From Psychrobacillus sp048572895 (GTDB taxonomy: Bacteria > Bacillota > Bacilli > Bacillales_A > Planococcaceae), in NCBI RefSeq assembly GCF_048572895.1, contig NZ_CP183878.1, positions 1,736,001 through 1,800,000 on the forward strand: DNA of 64,000 nt, read 5' to 3'. The position numbers and the translations under genes are program-made. A model generated the notes under the pieces. The model was not told the origin of the DNA and ran no database searches. It saw only the letters and a list, made by a program, of their open reading frames with translations. Positions 48,924 through 57,891 of this stretch are shown in pieces; the first letter of the stretch is position 1, and every line of letters begins with the position of its first letter.

Positions 48924-50072
48924 ATGACAATTAAATTCAACAAATCAGAAACGTTTCAAAATGCTAAAGTAGCACTTACTGCAGTTTTATCGAAAGAAGA
49001 AGCAACAGAAAAGGAAACAACTGAAGCATACGAAAATTACTTTGATGCCTTACAAACGGATGTAGCAACATCAATTCGTAATCAAGTAAATGATGAAATG
49101 CTTGATCGTTCTATTATTCAAAATCGTGGACAAAATGTTTTAACTTCTGAAGAGACTAAATTCTTCAAGAACGCTGTAGAATTCGGTGGATTCGATAAAG
49201 AACAAATTTTACCCGTTACTACACAGGAGCGTATCTTTGAAGATATCGTTCAGGAACATCCATTACTTGATGCATTAGACCTTCAAGATCTTGGTGCTGT
49301 AACACGCTACATTTACTCTAATGCTGAAAAGAATTTCGTATGGGGTGAATTGTTTGGCCCTATCGCAGGTCAAATTGCAGCAGGATTTAGAGAAGAACAA
49401 ATTTCTCAGTTGAAACTTACTGCTTTTGCTGTTTTACCAAATGACATGATTGAACTTGGACCGGAGTGGGTTGAACGTTATGTTCGTACAGTTGCAGTTG
49501 AAACTATTTCAGTTGGTCTTGAATACGGTTTTGTAAATGGAAATGGTCAATCACAACCAATCGGATTGTTAAAGGATAAGAATCCAGATACAGGCGCAAT
49601 CACTGATAAAACATCATCTGGTACATTAACTTTTGCACCATCAGACCGTGGTGAGGTAGTTGCTGGAGAACTTTATGGAGTTGTTAAGGCTTTATCTACT
49701 AATGCTGCTGGTAAAACACGTAAAGTTGAAAACAAAATTTACATGATAATCAATCCTATTGATGCCATCGCAGTCACTTTCCGTAATACTATCCAAACTG
49801 CAAACGGTCAATGGGTAATGGCTTTACCGTATAACATCAAACCTGTAGAATCTGACGAAATACCAGTTGGGAAAGCGGCATTCTTAGTGCAAGGTGAATA
49901 TGTAGCTGCAATCGCAGGCGGTTATAAATTGAAAAAATTCGATCAAACACTTGCTATGGAAGATGCGACGTTATTCACTATCAAACAATTTGCTAACGGC
50001 AAACCAAAAGATAATAAAGCTGCATTAGTTTACGACTTGGATATTGATTTCAACCCTACACCAGAAGTATAA
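48924..50072 (+). CDS. major capsid protein, HK97 family
   Basis: 382 residues. N-terminal helical delta-like region (about 1-110), then the HK97 fold: GAVTRYIYSNAEKNFVWGEL, the FVNGNGQSQPIGLLKD loop and the conserved end VQGEYVAAIAGGYKLKKFDQ. The upstream protease should remove the N-terminal part. Strong TGGAGG site, fitting high expression. Confidence 0.94.
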   Translation: MTIKFNKSETFQNAKVALTAVLSKEEATEKETTEAYENYFDALQTDVATSIRNQVNDEMLDRSIIQNRGQNVLTSEETKFFKNAVEFGGFDKEQILPVTTQERIFEDIVQEHPLLDALDLQDLGAVTRYIYSNAEKNFVWGELFGPIAGQIAAGFREEQISQLKLTAFAVLPNDMIELGPEWVERYVRTVAVETISVGLEYGFVNGNGQSQPIGLLKDKNPDTGAITDKTSSGTLTFAPSDRGEVVAGELYGVVKALSTNAAGKTRKVENKIYMIINPIDAIAVTFRNTIQTANGQWVMALPYNIKPVESDEIPVGKAAFLVQGEYVAAIAGGYKLKKFDQTLAMEDATLFTIKQFANGKPKDNKAALVYDLDIDFNPTPEV

Positions 50073-50087
50073 AATCGAGAGGAGTAG

Positions 50088-50294
50088 ATGGAAATGAAAT
50101 ACAAAGCAATTAATAAATTCATTGATAAAGAAAATGAAGATACTTTATACAATGTAGGTGACGAGTATCCGAAAGGTGACTATAAACCTACTAAAAAGCG
50201 AATCGATGAATTGTCCAAAGTTCATCCGAAATACAAGGCTGCATTTATAAAGCAAAAGGAACCACCAGCAAGTAATAAAACAAAGAAGGAGTGA
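50088..50294 (+). CDS. small head-associated protein (HeH/LEM-like)
   Basis: 68 residues; start at ATG 50088 or 50094. FIDKENEDTLYNVGDEYPKG and KKRIDELSKVHPKYKAAFI resemble small proteins placed between capsid and connector genes. Basic, Lys-rich tail. Role unknown. Confidence 0.6.
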   Translation: MEMKYKAINKFIDKENEDTLYNVGDEYPKGDYKPTKKRIDELSKVHPKYKAAFIKQKEPPASNKTKKE

Positions 50295-50299
50295 ATTAG

Positions 50300-50608
50300 A
50301 TGGACAACCCAATTACTCCTGATATTTTAAAAGAATTCAAAGAAAGGCTGCGATTAGGGGATGATGAAGATTCGAACCTATTACGCATCCTTTTAGCGTC
50401 CCTACAAGCTTTAAAAAAGATTTGTGGAGATTATGATATCGAAAAAGACGAAGCGTTCAAAGAGCTTGTTTTTGAACGTTCTCGCTATACCTACAATGAT
50501 GCGTTGGAATATTTTAATACAAACTTTTTAACAATGATTAATAGTTTCGGAATCTCGAAAGCATTGGATGAAATCACGTTAGAAGGTGATGTTAATGCAA
50601 AAGTTTAA
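50300..50608 (+). CDS. head-tail connector protein (gp6-like)
   Basis: 102 residues, all-helical: PDILKEFKERLRLGDDEDSN, LLRILLASLQALKKICG, and FKELVFERSRYTYNDALEYF. Fits gp6-like adaptors that dock under the portal. ATG 50300 after AAGGAG. Confidence 0.82.
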   Translation: MDNPITPDILKEFKERLRLGDDEDSNLLRILLASLQALKKICGDYDIEKDEAFKELVFERSRYTYNDALEYFNTNFLTMINSFGISKALDEITLEGDVNAKV

Positions 50609-50936
50609 ATACAAACCTAAAGTAAATACAGGGAACTTACGCCACCGCATCACCTTTTTAAAACCGCCAGGCGAAATAGTAAACGGGTGGCCTTCTAAAG
50701 AATGGAAAGAACATGTTACTGTGTGGGCTGAGATTAAAACTTTACGAGGTACCCGTTTATTTGAAGCTGCAGCTGTTCAAATGCAAGATATGAAAACTTT
50801 CGGATGCCGTCATAGAGAAGATTTGAATGACACTATGCGGATCCGTCATAAAGGACAAGATTACGATATCACTTCCATGACTAATGATGATGAGCTGGAT
50901 GAAACATTTACTATCCTTGTCCGGGAGGTGCTTTAA
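50595..50936 (+). CDS. phage head closure protein (SPP1 gp16-like)
   Basis: 113 residues from ATG 50595 behind GAAGGTG. NTGNLRHRITFLKPPGEIVN begins the head-tail joining domain; VTVWAEIKTLRGTRLFEAAA and the final FTILVREVL complete the barrel. Overlaps the connector gene. Confidence 0.88.
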   Translation: MQKFKYKPKVNTGNLRHRITFLKPPGEIVNGWPSKEWKEHVTVWAEIKTLRGTRLFEAAAVQMQDMKTFGCRHREDLNDTMRIRHKGQDYDITSMTNDDELDETFTILVREVL

Positions 50937-51341
50937 ATGGAATTACAACTTACTGGATTAGAAGAAACACTTCGCAATTTGAGTAATTTAAATATCTCAG
51001 AAACCGTTGAAAATAGAGCATTGACTAAAGCAGGAAAAGTTACACAAGAAACAATTATTGCTGAAGCTAATTTTGGTAATCGGTCTGATGGAGTAATTAA
51101 GAAAAATATCAAACTTAAACGCCCTAAAGATGGACAGGTCGTCATCCATACAGGAAAAGCGTATCATTCTCATATACTTGAGTTTGGGCGAAGCGCAGGG
51201 TCCACAATTACCAAAGGCGGAAAGAAAGTCACATGGGGAAAAATAAATCCTAATCCATTTTTCTCTCGTGGATATGAACAAAGTAAATCAGAATCTATGA
51301 ATGCGATAATCGAAGAAATTCAGGGGGCGCTAGGTCTATGA
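50937..51341 (+). CDS. HK97 gp10-family tail completion protein
   Basis: 134 residues. Helical start (LEETLRNLSNLNISETVENR), then DGQVVIHTGKAYHSHILEFG with the conserved ILEFGRS and FFSRGYEQSK blocks. Caps or terminates the tail. ATG after GGGAGGTG. Confidence 0.86.
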   Translation: MELQLTGLEETLRNLSNLNISETVENRALTKAGKVTQETIIAEANFGNRSDGVIKKNIKLKRPKDGQVVIHTGKAYHSHILEFGRSAGSTITKGGKKVTWGKINPNPFFSRGYEQSKSESMNAIIEEIQGALGL

Positions 51342-51685
51342 GAGATATAGTAGATTTGGTGTCTTCCACACTTACAACTATTGGTGTTAAGTCTGCATTT
51401 CAATCGTATCCATCAGGACCAAATGGTTTACCTGCAGAATATGTCACGTTTTTAGAATATACGTCTATTCCTTCACTAGAAGCCGCTGACAAGGAGATAG
51501 AAACTGAGAGACTTATACAAGTAAACGTATGGTCCAAGGGCAACTATCATCAGCTTGTGGAGGACATACGCAAAACATTAGAGCAAGCAGGGTTTGAAAG
51601 AACATTTGAAGCTGATGCACCATATACAGATGGCGATTCGCACTTTAACAAAGTGATGCGATTCGCTTTTTTTGATGATTATTAA
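51338..51685 (+). CDS. tail component, gp17/DUF3168-like
   Basis: 115 residues, ATGA overlap. FLEYTSIPSLEAADKEIETE and IQVNVWSKGNYHQLVEDIRK fit tail terminator-like proteins of the gp17/DUF3168 group. Confidence 0.8.
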   Translation: MRDIVDLVSSTLTTIGVKSAFQSYPSGPNGLPAEYVTFLEYTSIPSLEAADKEIETERLIQVNVWSKGNYHQLVEDIRKTLEQAGFERTFEADAPYTDGDSHFNKVMRFAFFDDY

Positions 51686-51706
51686 AAAACTAGGAGGAAT
51701 ACAAAT

Positions 51707-52276
51707 ATGGCAATTCAAGAAAAAGTACAGAAAATTAGTTTAAAAAACCTACATTATGCAGTTATGGATGATGAAACAACAGAAGAACACGGTGAAGTGA
51801 AAACACTCACAATGCCAATTGAATTAACACTTACACCTAACATTTCAGAGTCGCCGCTTGATGCAGGAGATCGTGTTGTTGCAAATGAAGTTCAATTCGA
51901 TACAATCACGGTTGCTGGTCAAGTAGTAGATTTACCAACAGAAGTACAAGCAGACTGGTATGGACACCAATTGTCTGACGATAAAGGTCTAATCATGAAT
52001 GCCAATGATGTTCCTAACTATTTGGCTGTAGGATTCGAAAGTGGTTCCAAATTAGTTTGGTTGTACAAAGTTAAATTTAAACCAACAGAAGAATCGAATG
52101 CTACAAAGAAAAAAGGTGAAACTGCATATAAACAATACGGATTCTCTGGTGAAGCAATTCCGTTGGAAGATGGCACTTTGAAATACACTGTTCGAACTGA
52201 CGATACAGGAGTTACAGCAACGCCAACAACATTCTTTGCAACTGTTAAGAAACCAATTGTTACACCAACACCATAA
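51707..52276 (+). CDS. major tail (tube) protein, phi13 type
   Basis: 189 residues, ATG 51707 after AGGAGG. VQKISLKNLHYAVMDDETTE and GFSGEAIPLEDGTLKYTVRT fit siphovirus tail tube proteins. The end PIVTPTP is a short linker with no Ig domain attached. A terminator-like hairpin follows. Confidence 0.88.
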   Translation: MAIQEKVQKISLKNLHYAVMDDETTEEHGEVKTLTMPIELTLTPNISESPLDAGDRVVANEVQFDTITVAGQVVDLPTEVQADWYGHQLSDDKGLIMNANDVPNYLAVGFESGSKLVWLYKVKFKPTEESNATKKKGETAYKQYGFSGEAIPLEDGTLKYTVRTDDTGVTATPTTFFATVKKPIVTPTP

Positions 52277-52279
52277 TTC

Positions 52280-52306
52280 GAGAGGGGTCTAGTACCTCTC
52301 TTTTTT
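52280..52306 (+). terminator. hairpin after major tail protein gene
   Basis: GAGAGG / CCTCTC stem with a 9-base interior and TTTTTT; a real terminator or attenuator setting tube:chaperone ratio. Confidence 0.75.
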
Positions 52307-52338
52307 ATTTATCCAAAAAATGAAATGAGGAATTATTA

Positions 52339-52656
52339 ATGAAGATTACATTGCGTGTGGATGGCAAAGAAAAAACATATAAGAACGATTTTGTGGAGGG
52401 CATAGTTTTCCGCAAGGCGCTTGAATTAAATAAAAAAATCAGAGAAGGGGTAAGTGTTGCAGAAGTAGAGACTTATGATGAGTATATCGAATTTATCGTA
52501 TTTGCTTTCGGAAATCAGTTTACATCTGAAGAAGCTTGGAAGGGATTAAGTGTTACACAAATTCAAACAGAGCCTACCCGTGTTTTTAACGAAGTATTAG
52601 GTTTAAGCGGATTAGTTACCCAACAAGTTGAAGAGGGAAACGAAACGGGGAAGTAA
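52339..52656 (+). CDS. tail assembly chaperone, short form (gpG-like)
   Basis: 105 residues, ATG after TGAGGAA. LRVDGKEKTYKNDFVEGIVF and YDEYIEFIVFAFGNQFTSEE fit siphovirus gpG-type chaperones that bind tape measure protein. The heptamer GGGAAAC near the end lets ribosomes enter the -1 frame. Confidence 0.85.
   Translation: MKITLRVDGKEKTYKNDFVEGIVFRKALELNKKIREGVSVAEVETYDEYIEFIVFAFGNQFTSEEAWKGLSVTQIQTEPTRVFNEVLGLSGLVTQQVEEGNETGK
52635..52641 (+). other. -1 ribosomal frameshift site GGGAAAC
   Basis: In phase as G GGA AAC, four codons before the 0-frame stop; a canonical slippery sequence close to lambda's GGGAAAG. Confidence 0.85.
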
Positions 52657-52817
52657 CTGATTTTGATGGATATGAATGGATTAAAGGTTGGTATCGTGAA
52701 CGTATGAGCGAGGGATATAAACTCCATGAAATAGATCAAATGGATATAAAGTTTTGGCTTGAACTACATATGGTCGAAACAGAGTACATCACAGCAGATG
52801 AATTATCTTGGCTGTGA
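52641..52817 (+). CDS. -1 frame extension of tail assembly chaperone (gpGT-like)
   Basis: From CGA at 52641 the -1 frame is open for 58 codons to TGA 52815-52817 and gives a fusion of about 159 residues. The extension (YEWIKGWYRERMSEGYKLHE ... MDIKFWLELHMVE) looks like the T-domain of siphovirus gpGT proteins. It has no start codon of its own. Confidence 0.8.
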   Translation, partial: RNGEVTDFDGYEWIKGWYRERMSEGYKLHEIDQMDIKFWLELHMVETEYITADELSWL

Positions 52818-52863
52818 TTTTTTGTGTTCAAAAATATGACAGTGATTGAAAGACGGTGAGAAT

Positions 52864-55800
52864 ATGACAACAGAAATAGGCAGTTTAGCAGTTTCCCTAT
52901 CCATGGATGCTTCAAATTTTAATGGCTCAATTAATCAAATGAATAGACATCTAACAGCAATGGGTTCTGAATTAAGAGCTGCAAAGGCATTAGGTGCAGA
53001 GTATGGAAAGTCAGTTGATGGATTAACATCCAAAAAAGAAATATTAACAAGAACGGTTGCTACTTCCTCAGTTAAATTAACAGAAGAACGTCGAAAATAT
53101 GATGAATTAGTAGCGAGCGGAACAGCTAATGAAGCAACTTTAGAACGGCAAGCAAGACGTGTAAATGAAGCGCAAGCCCAATATAATCGTCTAACTACAG
53201 AATTAAATGAAGTTACTGAAGAGTTACGGATTCAATCGTCTGCCTGGACACAAGCCGGTGCACGAATGGAAGCGGTAGGCGGCAAAATGAAAGCTATCGG
53301 CGATGGAATGACCAGTGTTGGGAAAAAAATGTCCATGGCAATCACGGCTCCAATCGTTGCAGCAGGTACTGCATCTGTTAAAATGGCTGCAGATTTTGAA
53401 GCACAAATGGATAGAGTTGGAGCTATTGCAGGAGCTACTGCCGGTGAAATGGATGCATTAAATGAATCCGCGTTGAAATTAGGTGCTGATACATCTAAGT
53501 CCGCTAGTGAAGTAGCAGTTGCAATGGAAGATATGGCAGCTATGGGATTCAATGCAGTGGAAATTATCGGTGCTATGCCTGGTGTTATTTCTGCATCGGA
53601 GGCATCTGGCGAATCACTTGCATTAGCGGCTCAAACTGTAGCGGCAGCACTTAATGTATGGGGACTTGAAGCATCTGAAGCTAGTCGAGTTGCAGACGTA
53701 TTAGCGATGGCAGCCAATCAGTCGGCGGCAGGTATTGGTGATATGCAATTAGCGTTTAAGTACGCAGGAGCACCAGCGGCCGCATTAGGTATACAACTCG
53801 AAGAAGTAGCAGCGGCTATTGGAATCATGACGGATTCTGGTTTAGATGGATCTAACGCTGGGACTGCATTACGTGCATCTTTATTAGCATTAAATAATCC
53901 AGCTAAAGCACAAGAGAAAATAATGAAGAAACTCGGATTCTCTATTTTAGATGCTGACGGAAATGCTAAAAGTTTATCTGAAATGGTTGGTGATTTAGGT
54001 AAATCACTGGAAGGTGAAACAGAAGCACAAAAGGTTGCGACAGTGGCTAAGTTAGTAGGGACTGAAGCAGTAAGTGGATTTTTAGCATTAATCAAAGCAG
54101 GGCCAGCTAACATCGATAAAATGACAACCGCTCTTGAAAATAGTGGTGGTGCTTCAGCTGAAACTGCAGCAAAAATGAAGGACAATTTAAAAGGCGCTCT
54201 TGAAGAATTAGGCGGCACAATTGAAACCGCAGCTATAACTATTGGTAACAAATTAATACCCTCTCTAAGAGATGGCGCCAAAACTATTCAAGGATTGGTA
54301 GAAAAGTTTAGTGCACTTTCACCTGAAGCACAAAAAAATATCATGGTAATGGCGGGAGTAGCAGCAGCTATTGGTCCTGTATTAGTTGTGGGAGGAACAT
54401 TAATTAGTTCTATCGGTTCGATTATCACAGCCGCAGGTACAATGTCTATTGCTATTGGTGCAGCAGGAAGTGCATTTACTGTTTTAGCTGGTCCTATCGG
54501 TTGGACTGTAGCGGGAATTGCATTATTAGCTACTGGTATCGGTGCTGCAACATTAGCTTACAAGGAATCCAACGAAGTTAACATAGGAGTATTAGAAGCC
54601 AAACAAAAAGAAATTGATACGAACGATGAATTAATCAAAAGCTTCGATGCTTTACAATATAAAAATCAATTATCAAATTCTGAAATGCTTAGATTTTTGG
54701 ATATTAACGCTGAATTAGAAATGACCAACTCCCCTGATAAAGTAGCAGCATTAAAAAATGAGCAAGCTAAGCTATTAGAAAAAAGTTCATTGACCAATGA
54801 TGAAATGGACGAATTTTTAGGGCTGAATCAAAAAGTAATTGACGGGGCACCTGAAACTGTTAAATCTATTAGTCTACAAGGTGAAGCTTACGCTAACAAC
54901 ACTTTAGCGCTCAAAGAATTGAACGCAGAGAAAGCAAAAGAACTTCAAAACGCAGCATATGAAACTTTGACTAAAGCAATCGATAAAGAAAATTCGTTAC
55001 TGAAAGAACAGAAGCAATTAGTTTCAGAAGTTAAACAAAAAAATGAGTTGCAAAAGGAAACCAAAAAACAAATCGGTACACTTTCAACAGAAATTTGGAA
55101 ATCAGAATCAGAAATTCTAAAACTTGAACAACAAAAGAATGGCGCATCTGCAGAAGAAATAATAAATCTTGATAGCAAGATAAGAAGAGAAAAAGAAGTA
55201 CTAGAAGAAAAGAATTTACAAAAATCACGTGCAGAAGAAATGATAATTACGTACGGTAAACAATTGGGCGAACGTGATAAATTGCTTGAGACTAATCGCA
55301 AAGAACTTGCAGCACTCGAAGAAGCTAAATTTAAATATGAAGAAATCATACTTGCGCAAGTTGGTATTACCTCTGAAAAAGGTAGGTCAGGAGCTCAACT
55401 TAGTGAAGAGTTAACAAAGCTTGAATTACAAAAGACAAAGTTAAGTGAACTTTTGAAATCTGGAAAAATCAACACAGCTGAATACCAAGAACAAAACACA
55501 AAAATTGATTCCCAAATCGGCAAACTACAGACCGCAAAAAGTGAACTGCAATTAATTAATGATGTAGCAGGCAAGACGGTCTTTAAGGATGTTGTACTTT
55601 CTGAAAACCCTAAAAACTTTTGGGATACTTTAGACGAAAATTTAAGAAGACCTATTACCAAAAACGTAAATATTCGTTATAACGGCTCTAATGGACCACA
55701 GGAACCAGGTTATGCGAAGGGTACAAGTTTTCATCCAGGTGGTAGATTCATAGCTGGTGAAGAAGGCTTTGAACTTGGTCGTATGGGCAATAGATGGGAA

Positions 55801-57864
55801 ATGCTTAATCTTGGTTTATATAATAGACCAGCAGGATTTGAAGTATTCACACACAAGGAATCTAAAAATATAATTAGTAAGTTAAATGGGACTCCTGGTT
55901 ATGCAACCGGAGCAAGATCTATTGGTGCGGCTGACAGTGTTATTAGTTCTTTAAATAGACCAATTGAACTTAAAATCGTTAGTGAATTGAGCGGTGTTAT
56001 TACTGCATCTAAAAATGTCGGTAAAGAATTAATGAATGAGGTTGGAAGTGTTTTAACTAACGCAACCAAAAAAATAAATGAAGAGATAAAGAAAATATCA
56101 ATAGATGCAGAAAAAGAACGAACGGTAATCCAAAAAGATAGTGCAGCTAAAATAGAAGAAATCGAACGTAAATCCTCTCAAAATGTGGAGACGATCCATA
56201 AAACATCTGTGAATAAAAAAGGTGCACTCACTGCATCCGGTACCCAACGATTACTTAATGACAAACGTGATACCGCAGCTAAGATTGCTAAAATTGAAGA
56301 AGATGAGAAAACGAAGCTTGCGAAAATTAATGAAAAAGCTTGGAACGATATACAGAAAAAAGAAGAAGAAATATCTAACGAACGTCTTAGTTCTGTTCAA
56401 AAATTCATATCTGATAAAAAATCAGCTGAACAAATTTCATTAAATGATGAAGCTGAAATCTGGAAAACATCCGTTAAATATTTCAAAGATGGTACGGAAG
56501 AAAAAAGAATTGCCCAACTAGCTTTACGTGATGCCCAACGTGCAGTCGATAAAGAAATGCTTGATTCAGGTATTGCGTACATCGATGAAAAGAAACGTCT
56601 TGGTCAAATTTCTCTTCAGGATGAAATTAGATTGCTTGATGAACTTAGCTCGCATTTCGCTGAGCACTCTACTAAATTTGAAACAATCCAGAAACGTAAA
56701 GCGGAAGTCGTAAAGCAAGTCGATGCAGATGTCATTAGAATCAATGAGAATTTTTCCGCTAAGATGGTCGATATCGATAAAAAGATGTCAGACGGAATTT
56801 TAAAAGTCAACGAAGAACTTGCGAGTAAAACCAAGTCTGTATATGATCGTTTGGCAGCTGATACTTTAAAAGCAAAAGAAGAATTAGCTACGAAATCGCA
56901 AGCAATAAATGATAGATTAATTGCGGATCAACAACGTGTAAATGATGAGTATGCAAAAGCTGTGGATGACCAGTACAAAAAATTACTTAATTCCACTGGA
57001 TTATTTGACAGACTTGATACAAGTCCGAAACAATCAGCAGATGCTTTATTAGGAAATCTCCAATCCCAATTAGATGGCTTAAAAAGTTGGGAAGAAGAAA
57101 TGGGCAAGTTATCCAGCAAAGCAATTGATGATGGTTTACTAACTGAATTAAAAGAGATGGGACCTAAAGCCCTTCCACAGTTATTAGCTCTTAATTCAAT
57201 GACAGAAGAACAGTTGAGTAATTACTCTAATATGTATCAAGAAAAATCTGCAAAAGCTCGTCAACTAGCCGAGGCTGAAATGGCTGGCATGAAAGCTGAT
57301 ACCCAACGACGTTTAGAAGAATTACGATCAGTAGCCAATGCAGAATTAGAACAGTTAAAAACTGACACATATATCCGTATCAATGAAATGCGATTGGTAG
57401 CAGATGCAGAGTTATCTCAGTTAAGAAATGACGCTAATATTCGCATTACAGAAATGCGTGTTGCTGCTAATGAACAATTGAGCGTGTTAAAAACAGAATG
57501 GGTAGCTGAAATCAATAACATTACCAAGGCAACGGATGAAGAATTTAAAACATTGACTCAAGTTGGTAAGAACGCAGGACAAAACTTACTAGATGGACTA
57601 GCTTCAATGGAATCATCTTTGGTTGATAAAGCGAGAAATATTGCTTTGGCAGTTAATGCAGCATTACAAAGTGCGCTTGGTGGTTCGGGTACTGTGAATG
57701 TTAATGGTAGTTCTGGTAGTAGTGGAAATTCTAAAGCTACATCATCTACTACAAATAATAGTCCTGTATACAATGTTTCCATTGATGCGAAAAACGTTAA
57801 AGAATTCAACGATGTAGTTAATCTAGTAAAAGGTATTCCACAGGTTAGTAGAGCTTATGGTTAA
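52864..57864 (+). CDS. tail tape measure protein, long
   Basis: 1666 residues from ATG 52864 after GACGGTGAG. Helical N-terminus, a TP901-type tape measure core (about 165-480, with ASEVAVAMEDMAAMGFNAVE and GIGDMQLAFKYAGAPAAALG), membrane helices (about 495-580), and long coiled coils. The C-terminal third (about 1475-1555) has 22-residue repeats such as LEELRSVANAELEQLKTD and INEMRLVADAELSQLRND. Length predicts a long flexible tail, in contrast to the first prophage. Confidence 0.93.
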   Translation: MTTEIGSLAVSLSMDASNFNGSINQMNRHLTAMGSELRAAKALGAEYGKSVDGLTSKKEILTRTVATSSVKLTEERRKYDELVASGTANEATLERQARRVNEAQAQYNRLTTELNEVTEELRIQSSAWTQAGARMEAVGGKMKAIGDGMTSVGKKMSMAITAPIVAAGTASVKMAADFEAQMDRVGAIAGATAGEMDALNESALKLGADTSKSASEVAVAMEDMAAMGFNAVEIIGAMPGVISASEASGESLALAAQTVAAALNVWGLEASEASRVADVLAMAANQSAAGIGDMQLAFKYAGAPAAALGIQLEEVAAAIGIMTDSGLDGSNAGTALRASLLALNNPAKAQEKIMKKLGFSILDADGNAKSLSEMVGDLGKSLEGETEAQKVATVAKLVGTEAVSGFLALIKAGPANIDKMTTALENSGGASAETAAKMKDNLKGALEELGGTIETAAITIGNKLIPSLRDGAKTIQGLVEKFSALSPEAQKNIMVMAGVAAAIGPVLVVGGTLISSIGSIITAAGTMSIAIGAAGSAFTVLAGPIGWTVAGIALLATGIGAATLAYKESNEVNIGVLEAKQKEIDTNDELIKSFDALQYKNQLSNSEMLRFLDINAELEMTNSPDKVAALKNEQAKLLEKSSLTNDEMDEFLGLNQKVIDGAPETVKSISLQGEAYANNTLALKELNAEKAKELQNAAYETLTKAIDKENSLLKEQKQLVSEVKQKNELQKETKKQIGTLSTEIWKSESEILKLEQQKNGASAEEIINLDSKIRREKEVLEEKNLQKSRAEEMIITYGKQLGERDKLLETNRKELAALEEAKFKYEEIILAQVGITSEKGRSGAQLSEELTKLELQKTKLSELLKSGKINTAEYQEQNTKIDSQIGKLQTAKSELQLINDVAGKTVFKDVVLSENPKNFWDTLDENLRRPITKNVNIRYNGSNGPQEPGYAKGTSFHPGGRFIAGEEGFELGRMGNRWEMLNLGLYNRPAGFEVFTHKESKNIISKLNGTPGYATGARSIGAADSVISSLNRPIELKIVSELSGVITASKNVGKELMNEVGSVLTNATKKINEEIKKISIDAEKERTVIQKDSAAKIEEIERKSSQNVETIHKTSVNKKGALTASGTQRLLNDKRDTAAKIAKIEEDEKTKLAKINEKAWNDIQKKEEEISNERLSSVQKFISDKKSAEQISLNDEAEIWKTSVKYFKDGTEEKRIAQLALRDAQRAVDKEMLDSGIAYIDEKKRLGQISLQDEIRLLDELSSHFAEHSTKFETIQKRKAEVVKQVDADVIRINENFSAKMVDIDKKMSDGILKVNEELASKTKSVYDRLAADTLKAKEELATKSQAINDRLIADQQRVNDEYAKAVDDQYKKLLNSTGLFDRLDTSPKQSADALLGNLQSQLDGLKSWEEEMGKLSSKAIDDGLLTELKEMGPKALPQLLALNSMTEEQLSNYSNMYQEKSAKARQLAEAEMAGMKADTQRRLEELRSVANAELEQLKTDTYIRINEMRLVADAELSQLRNDANIRITEMRVAANEQLSVLKTEWVAEINNITKATDEEFKTLTQVGKNAGQNLLDGLASMESSLVDKARNIALAVNAALQSALGGSGTVNVNGSSGSSGNSKATSSTTNNSPVYNVSIDAKNVKEFNDVVNLVKGIPQVSRAYG

Positions 57865-57891
57865 TGTCAGATAGAGAAAGGAGGTCGCTGA

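Noticed and set aside
53718..54281. 187-codon minus-strand frame within the long tape measure gene
   Set aside because: It lies fully antisense to a confident gene and reflects its Ala-rich codon pattern; low-complexity Ser/Ala/Pro product, no start site.
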